Shown here in pieces: positions 49,891-54,186 of a stretch of DNA of 54,186 nt. The notes beneath the pieces are model-generated. The model was not told the origin of the DNA. It searched no databases and was given only the letters and a program-made list of their open reading frames with translations. Origin of the DNA: a virus; the IMG/VR virus record IMGVR_UViG_3300022744_000034, positions 1 to 54,186 of that record; one strand, written 5' to 3'. Within the stretch, counting starts at the first letter, position 1. Each line of letters opens with the position of its first letter. The translations under genes were made by a program, and so were the position numbers.

Positions 49891-50094
49891 ATGAACGGTG
49901 CTGTTCTGATTGGCCTCGTCCCTGGCGAGGAAGGTTACAAAATCGGCATGTCGATCAATGGGCAGAAGATGACGACCATCGGGCTCGACCAAGCCCTGTC
50001 TGTAGCGGAAACGCTGACGACCTTGCTGGACGGGCTGGGCTTCTTCGGTGAGGAAGAGGGTGAAGATGAAGGTGACGCAGGGAGAGTGCATTGA
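49891..50094 (+). CDS. Small acidic protein, unknown
   Basis: 67 residues from ATG 49891 (ACGGAGAAGAAG). Beta hairpin-like start (LIGLVPGEEGYKIGMSINGQ) and an acidic tail (GEEEGEDEGD). It sits directly behind sbcC; might modulate it. Confidence 0.5.
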   Translation: MNGAVLIGLVPGEEGYKIGMSINGQKMTTIGLDQALSVAETLTTLLDGLGFFGEEEGEDEGDAGRVH

Positions 50095-50537
50095 TTAAGC
50101 CTCATCCCACGGAAGACAAGTGGGATCACAGATTCCTAGATCTGGCGGAACATATCGCGCTGTGGTCAAAGGACGATAGCACGAAAGTTGCTTCCGTTAT
50201 TTCCGACTCTACGCACCGCATCATCAGCCTCGGATACAACGGATTCCCGAGAGGCGTCGACGACTCGATACTGAGTCGTGAGCAGAAACTCATGCGGACA
50301 ATTCACGCCGAGGCTAATGCGCTACATTTCGCAGGCCACAACGTATCCGGGTGCAGCCTCTACGTCACGCACCCGCCCTGCAGCCACTGTGCTGCGCACA
50401 TCATTCAGCGGGGTATTGCTCGCGTGGTGTTCAACCGACCTGACGAGCAGTTCTTGAGCCGATGGTATGCGTCATACCAAGAGTCACTTGCTATGTTTAG
50501 TGAGGCCGGAACGATTGTTCTTGAGAGATTAAAATGA
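50091..50537 (+). CDS. dCMP deaminase
   Basis: 148 residues, TTG start at 50091 with GGGAG upstream. Zinc motifs: TIHAEANAL (His and catalytic Glu) and HPPCSHCAAHI (two Cys), plus STKVASVI and YNGFPRG, typical of phage dCMP deaminases. It feeds dUMP to ThyX coded next door. Overlaps both neighbours by four bases. Confidence 0.88.
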   Translation: MIKPHPTEDKWDHRFLDLAEHIALWSKDDSTKVASVISDSTHRIISLGYNGFPRGVDDSILSREQKLMRTIHAEANALHFAGHNVSGCSLYVTHPPCSHCAAHIIQRGIARVVFNRPDEQFLSRWYASYQESLAMFSEAGTIVLERLK

Positions 50538-51334
50538 AGAAAGAAGCTATCTCGTGCGAATACATCATGCATATGGGCGACGACCTGAACGTAGTCAACA
50601 ACGCCCGCGTGTCTTTTGACAAGGAAAGCGACGCTCTGACTGAGAGTGATGCGGGTCTTATCCGCTTCCTAGCCACGGGCTTTCGCAAGTCCGAGTGGAA
50701 TAGGATGATCCGTGGCGTTCGGACGATGAGCGACCTAGAAGTCCATCGCCTGTTCCTGATGTTGCGCCGACACGCCACGCATTGGGCACCAATGGCCCAC
50801 CCGCATGTGCAGATGCGGATCACTGCGCCGCTGTTCCTGGCTCGCCAGTACGTGAAGCACCAGGTCGGCCTGACGTGGAGCGAGGTGTCACGCCGCTACG
50901 TGGATGATGCGCCCAGCTTCTGGTTCCCGGATGGGTGGCGTGCTCGCCCTGAGGGCGGGATCAAGCAGGGGTCAAGTGACGCCCTCGTGACCTCGCTGAA
51001 GGCTAAAGACGGCAACGGGGAGTTCTACGTTGACCCGGCCAACGTCTCTGAGGAGCTTGCCGCGATCAACCTAGAGGTCTACATCGAGATGGTCAGGGCG
51101 GGCATCGCCCCCGAGCTTGCTCGCATCAACCTGCCGCAGAACATGATGGTCACGTGGCGCTGGACGGGCAGCCTCGCTGCGTTTGCTCGCGTTTGCCAAC
51201 AGAGGCTCGATGAGCACGCGCAAAAGGAAGCGCAAATTCTTGGCAAACAGATCAGCGAAATTCTTCAGCCTCTGTTTCCGGTCAGTTGGGATGCGATGGT
51301 CGGGGAGTGCTTGGGTCACTTGGAGATAAAGTAA
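50534..51334 (+). CDS. thyX: FAD-dependent thymidylate synthase
   Basis: 266 residues. ThyX signature RQYVKHQVGLTWSEVSRRYV (R-x-x-x-H-Q-x-x-x-x-S-E-x-S-x-R-Y), the early NNARVSFDKE segment and PQNMMVTWRWTGSLAAFARV near the end. It makes dTMP from dUMP with FAD, NADPH and methylene-folate, so no separate DHFR is needed. Coupled to the dCMP deaminase; dTMP then goes to the dNMP kinase. Confidence 0.92.
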   Translation: MKKEAISCEYIMHMGDDLNVVNNARVSFDKESDALTESDAGLIRFLATGFRKSEWNRMIRGVRTMSDLEVHRLFLMLRRHATHWAPMAHPHVQMRITAPLFLARQYVKHQVGLTWSEVSRRYVDDAPSFWFPDGWRARPEGGIKQGSSDALVTSLKAKDGNGEFYVDPANVSEELAAINLEVYIEMVRAGIAPELARINLPQNMMVTWRWTGSLAAFARVCQQRLDEHAQKEAQILGKQISEILQPLFPVSWDAMVGECLGHLEIK

Positions 51335-51396
51335 TGGTTGCCCCACCGCTTCCAGGCAGGATGCCTCCACCGCCCGACAAGCAATAACTAGTCACC

Positions 51397-51489
51397 GCCC
51401 GCCTGTGGGGCCACTCGGCCCAGGCTATCGTCAGGTCAGCATGACGAGCATACTGAATAAAGGATGCTGCGGGAAAAACGCAGGCGGGC
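51397..51489 (+). ncRNA. Compact five-stem structured RNA element
   Basis: Between thyX and the zinc ribbon gene. P1 GCCCGCC (51397-51403) pairs with GGCGGGC (51483-51489). Inside: GGGCC-ACTC-GGCCC (51408-51421), TCGTCA/TGACGA (51428-51447), GCAT/ATGC (51448-51467), TGCG/CGCA (51468-51482). The last three stems and the closing strand of P1 follow one another with no unpaired base. The ribosome site AGGAGAAG comes 10 bases later. Could be a cis-regulator of the following genes or a small RNA. Confidence 0.5.
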
Positions 51490-51510
51490 ACCTCAACTAG
51501 GAGAAGCAAG

Positions 51511-51852
51511 ATGACTTGCCACTACTGCGGGGAATACGACACGCGCTCGATAGACGACGAGCGCGTGTGCATTTACTGCTTCGAACATCTGCAGAATGTT
51601 CAGAATGTTCAGAAAGACGACAGGAAAGGATTCATCGACGCTAGGCTTCAGAAACTCTACGACCTGCTTGTCGTGGCGCAGTCGCCTTCACCCTACATCA
51701 AGGGTTGGGTGGAAAGCGTTGTGCGCCGGCTGGCCTTTCTTCGACACGCAGCATCTGTTGCAGTGACTGTTGAGAAGGTCGAGGTTGTCGCACCTGCTGC
51801 ACCTGCCAAGAAGTCCGCCCCGCTAAAACTAAAGATCAAGAAGTTTCGATGA
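51511..51852 (+). CDS. Zinc ribbon protein
   Basis: 113 residues. CHYCG and CIYCFEH give a C4 zinc ribbon within the first 30 residues; a helix and a Lys/Ala/Pro tail (KKSAPLKLKIKKF) follow. Likely nucleic acid binding. Coupled to xis by overlap. Confidence 0.55.
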   Translation: MTCHYCGEYDTRSIDDERVCIYCFEHLQNVQNVQKDDRKGFIDARLQKLYDLLVVAQSPSPYIKGWVESVVRRLAFLRHAASVAVTVEKVEVVAPAAPAKKSAPLKLKIKKFR

Positions 51853-52148
51853 TGGAGACGATGAACCTTGAAGAGGCGGCGGCGTTCCTGAAGCTGCACC
51901 CGACCACGCTTTCCGAGATGGCGCGGCGCAAGGAAGTTCCATGTGCCAAGCCCGGAAAGCGTTACGTTTTCATCAAGGAAGACCTGGTCGGCTGGATCAG
52001 GTCTTCGTACAAACAGGAGTCAGTGCAATGCCCATCTTCCTCCGAGGCGGTGTCTATTGGATCGATATTCGTCACGGCAAAAAGCGTGTCCGCAAAACTA
52101 CAGGGACTTCGGTCGAAGCCGACGCGCAGCGGCTACACGATGAACTGA
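51849..52148 (+). CDS. xis: Excisionase-type HTH protein
   Basis: 99 residues. MNLEEAAAFLKLHPTTLSEM with ARRKEVPCAKPGKRYVFIKE and DLVGWI is the winged HTH of the AlpA/Xis/MerR-like helix_turn_helix_17 family. The C-terminal 40 residues overlap the start of int in another frame. Position next to the integrase supports an excision directionality role. Start at 51849 or the adjacent 51852. Confidence 0.75.
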   Translation: MMETMNLEEAAAFLKLHPTTLSEMARRKEVPCAKPGKRYVFIKEDLVGWIRSSYKQESVQCPSSSEAVSIGSIFVTAKSVSAKLQGLRSKPTRSGYTMN

Positions 52149-53044
52149 AGGCTGCGCTCTGGAAGAGTGAAAAACTCGGGGCGCCGCTACCCTACACGTT
52201 CGCCCAGGCCGTCGACAAGTGGGTCGATGAGCACAGCAGCAAGCGATCGATTGCGACGGACGCCTTCCGCCTCACCTGGCTGATTGACCATATCGGCGAT
52301 ACCAAACTCGTCGACATCGACGAGCGCGTCGTCGAGGGGCTGATCACGGCGAAGAAAAAGGAGAAGCGGCGGGGTGGGGCGGTCAGCAATGCTACCGTCA
52401 ATCGCCATCTTTCAGCCCTGTCCGTGGTGCTCAAGGCGGCGGTCAAGTGGAAGTGGCTGGAGCGCGTGCCCCCGATCCGGCGCCTCGGTGAGTCGCTACC
52501 CACGCCCCGGTTCTACAGCCGCGAGCAGGTCGTGGCGCTAGTCAGCCACCTGCCGATGCTTCACGCCAGCATCTTTTCCTTCGCCCTGGCTACCGGGCAA
52601 CGCGCAGCAAACGTCCTGTCCCTGAAGTGGGAGCAGGTCGACATCGAGAACGCCTGCTTCTGGATCATGGGCGAAGACTTCAAGAACAAGGCAGCCCACA
52701 ATGTGCCGCTGAACGCGGACGCGCTCGCTGTCCTGCACCTGATGGCGGGCGAGAACGATACCTACGTCTTCGCCGGGCGGGGCGGCAGGCCGCTCAAGCG
52801 CATCAGCGGCGAGGCGTGGTACGGGGCGATGGGCAAGGCCGGCATCCCGCATGGGCAACGCAAAGGTTTCACCTTCCACCACACTCGCCACACATGGGCG
52901 AGTTTTCACACTATGAACGGCACGCCGAAGGAGGCGTTGCTGGCGCTGGGCGGATGGAAGACTGCGGCGATGGTCGAGCGCTACGCCCACCTTGCCCCAG
53001 GGTTTGCAGCCCAGTACGCGAACAACACCAAGATCAACCGTTAA
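52028..53044 (+). CDS. int: Tyrosine recombinase integrase
   Basis: 338 residues from ATG 52028 (AGGAGTCAGTGCA). An arm-binding start (FLRGGVYWIDIRHGKKRVRK), core-binding SAM-like domain (60-150), then the catalytic domain: Arg192 in ATGQRAANVL, HxxR at 284-287, GGW 308-310, Tyr319 in VERYAHL. It joins attP to attB in tRNA-Leu. The gene ends 70 bases before the attP core. Overlaps xis by 121 bases. Confidence 0.93.
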   Translation: MPIFLRGGVYWIDIRHGKKRVRKTTGTSVEADAQRLHDELKAALWKSEKLGAPLPYTFAQAVDKWVDEHSSKRSIATDAFRLTWLIDHIGDTKLVDIDERVVEGLITAKKKEKRRGGAVSNATVNRHLSALSVVLKAAVKWKWLERVPPIRRLGESLPTPRFYSREQVVALVSHLPMLHASIFSFALATGQRAANVLSLKWEQVDIENACFWIMGEDFKNKAAHNVPLNADALAVLHLMAGENDTYVFAGRGGRPLKRISGEAWYGAMGKAGIPHGQRKGFTFHHTRHTWASFHTMNGTPKEALLALGGWKTAAMVERYAHLAPGFAAQYANNTKINR

Positions 53045-53059
53045 ACTTGGTAGACACAA

Positions 53060-53093
53060 AATGGCCACACCCCTCGGCGTGGCCATTGATTTA
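53060..53093 (+). terminator. Terminator of int
   Basis: AATGGCCAC (53060-53068) pairs with GTGGCCATT (53079-53087) with a 10-base loop, then GATTT. It lies between int and attP; a second hairpin (ATAAGG.GCT/AGCCTTAT, 53093-53112) follows and abuts the att core. Confidence 0.65.
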
Positions 53094-53113
53094 TAAGGGC
53101 TTTCAGCCTTATC

Positions 53114-53174
53114 GCACTGGATTTAGGTTCCAGCGCCGCAAGGCGTGAGAGTTCGAGTCTCTTTCCCCGCACCA
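53114..53174 (+). other. attP: 3' half of a tRNA-Leu(TAG)
   Basis: GCA, then anticodon arm CTGGA-TTTAGGT-TCCAG (53117-53133), variable arm CGCC-GCAA-GGCG, T arm GAGAG-TTCGAGT-CTCTT, acceptor TCCCCGC, A and CCA (to 53174). No 5' acceptor is present, so this is a tRNA fragment of the kind that restores a host tRNA gene on integration. The D-arm-like TTGGTAGACAC occurs at 53047-53057, separated by the int terminator. Confidence 0.85.
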
Positions 53175-53302
53175 CTTTAGAATCAACAACTTAGCTCGAT
53201 TACGTAGTCTGTAAGCAGAGCCAGAAAGTTGTCAGACTGAGACCAAATATGGCCGTGTTGGGCACAGTTTGGTCACAGTCGGACACAGTTTGGGCACTCG
53301 CC

Positions 53303-54186
53303 TCAGACCCGCAACACGGACACGCTGTGCTTCTGCAGGCTCAACAGGCTGCTTCTCGACGACTCCAACTCGATCGTCAGTTGCGTATCCCCCGGAGGGA
53401 CGAGTTGCTCAGGCGGCGTGAATGCTGTGGTATGCAGGGCCGTGCCCTTGATGATGTAAAGGTCCTGAATGTAGCCTGCGTACTCATTTGTTGTAGTGTT
53501 GTTGGCGCCAACATACACGATGTTCTGAACGGCGTTGTATGCCGCAAGGCTCCCGCTCGCAGCAAGTGCGCCATTCAAGAACAGGTACCAGTTAGAGCCG
53601 CTGCGGTTTACCTCAAGGTGGTGCCAAGCGTCCTGAGTGACTGCCCCAGCAGTTGCGGCAACCACAGTCGTGTATCCGGCCGAATACGTAGCTAGGTAGG
53701 GGGCACACTCATTGGCGACACCCGCGTTAGCATAAAGCCAAAGGCCGCCGTTAGTGTTGTCGTTTCCGAACTGGACCAACCTTTGGTACGTTTGCGCATC
53801 GCCCGACTTCTTGTTGAACCACATCCCGATCGTGAAGTCGCCCGTGCCGAGGTTGAAGTCGGCGTGAGACGCGGCACTCAACCTATCGCCGGACCCATCG
53901 AAATACCCGCTCGAACCGTAGTATTTGCTCGTACTTGTTACTGTTACCGCACCACTTCGAGTAATGGTTTTCGGCACAGTGGAGTAATCAGTGAACGCAG
54001 TGCCGTTATTTGCCCCGAACATGGGCAGCAGCAGGGCGATTGTGCCCGACAGCGAGGTGCTGGCCTGCGTGTACGTGTACGTCGTCCCGGACAAGCCCGA
54101 GAGCGATCTGCGTAACACACCTCCGTCCCCGTAGACTCGCAGATTGTATGTTGTTCCTGCCTCCGGGCCGATGTTCCCCGCAGTGG
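53303..54186 (-). CDS. Virion protein with LamG domain, 5' end beyond window
   Basis: Open from the window edge; the codons above GTG 54118 stay in frame, so the protein begins outside. Starts in view as GPEAGTTYNLRVYGDGG; a Ser/Thr/Gly-rich stretch, then a LamG/Laminin_G_3 fold: GDRLSAASHADFNLGTGDFT, IGMWFNKK, QDAWHHLEVNRSGSNWYLFL, NEYAGYIQDLYIIKGTALHT. The end (SSRSSLLSLQKHSVSVLRV) is short. Likely tail or fibre-associated, glycan binding. It is the last leftward gene before attP. Confidence 0.75.
   Translation of the reverse strand, partial: TAGNIGPEAGTTYNLRVYGDGGVLRRSLSGLSGTTYTYTQASTSLSGTIALLLPMFGANNGTAFTDYSTVPKTITRSGAVTVTSTSKYYGSSGYFDGSGDRLSAASHADFNLGTGDFTIGMWFNKKSGDAQTYQRLVQFGNDNTNGGLWLYANAGVANECAPYLATYSAGYTTVVAATAGAVTQDAWHHLEVNRSGSNWYLFLNGALAASGSLAAYNAVQNIVYVGANNTTTNEYAGYIQDLYIIKGTALHTTAFTPPEQLVPPGDTQLTIELESSRSSLLSLQKHSVSVLRV

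Noticed and set aside
51334-51387. 17-residue frame after thyX (MVAPPLPGRMPPPPDKQ)
   Set aside because: Coupled TAATG start but too short and Pro-rich; no further support.
53117-53174. Complete tRNA-Leu gene
   Set aside because: No 5' acceptor strand or D stem adjoins the anticodon arm; it is the att fragment only.
1-54186. CRISPR array or diversity-generating retroelement
   Set aside because: No regularly spaced direct repeats with unique spacers and no reverse transcriptase were found; the tandem repeats are short and coding or leader repeats.

Overview
The window is a stretch of a temperate tailed double-stranded DNA phage genome. It encodes a portal protein, a GpA-type large terminase, fibre or lectin-like virion proteins, its own primase-helicase and DNA polymerase, and an excisionase-integrase pair followed by the 3' half of a tRNA-Leu gene (attP). 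Phage genes lie on both sides of that att site, so this is the excised or circular phage arrangement, not an integrated prophage with host flanks. GC-rich codon use and a PEP-CTERM-like protein suggest a proteobacterial, perhaps Burkholderiales, host; this is inference.

Layout. (1) Positions 1-14156, minus strand: late operon read right to left. It runs from an HTH protein, a putative small terminase and the large terminase (with an HNH homing gene inserted behind it), through PhoH, a row of small virion or fibre-like proteins, a Lar-like zinc protein, an NlpC/P60-like hydrolase, a LamG-like protein and a fibre built of 22-residue HxH repeats, to the portal (cut by the window edge). One homing endonuclease gene (1615-3435) sits against the flow. 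Two near-identical promoter-like sites and a third related site precede phoH, the gene after phoH, and terL. (2) 14157-17776: control region with an RHH repressor and repeated operators, a sigma70-like promoter, an Ala-rich protein, a non-coding stretch of about 940 nt made almost wholly of stem-loops and ending in an intrinsic terminator, and a region with GTGTGACAG repeats beside AT-rich DNA that looks like an origin or operator cluster. (3) 17777-31620, plus strand: about 40 small early genes, mostly of unknown function, with overlapping starts and stops. They include a PEP-CTERM-like protein, a 670-residue zinc-motif protein, a metallopeptidase, a NinX-like protein, an odd tRNA, the ArdA antirestriction protein and a frameshifted KTSC gene. 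(4) 31660-51334, plus strand: replication, recombination and nucleotide genes (SNF2 helicase, primase-helicase, HNH, DnaQ-like exonuclease, C5 methyltransferase with a nested second gene, MazG, dNMP kinase, a FEN-family-B polymerase fusion, PD-(D/E)XK nuclease, ligase, SbcD/SbcC, dCMP deaminase, ThyX). (5) 51397-53174: a compact structured RNA element, zinc ribbon gene, xis, int, attP. (6) 53303-54186, minus strand: the 3' end of another virion gene with a LamG fold.

How it works together: the right-hand plus-strand genes make the replisome, raise dTTP supply and shield DNA (methyltransferase, ArdA, Lar-like); the leftward operon packages and builds virions; int/xis act at the tRNA-Leu attP. 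The points most worth following are the large structured RNA, the PEP-CTERM protein, the nested gene in the methyltransferase, the repeat-rich origin-like region and the shared late promoter element.
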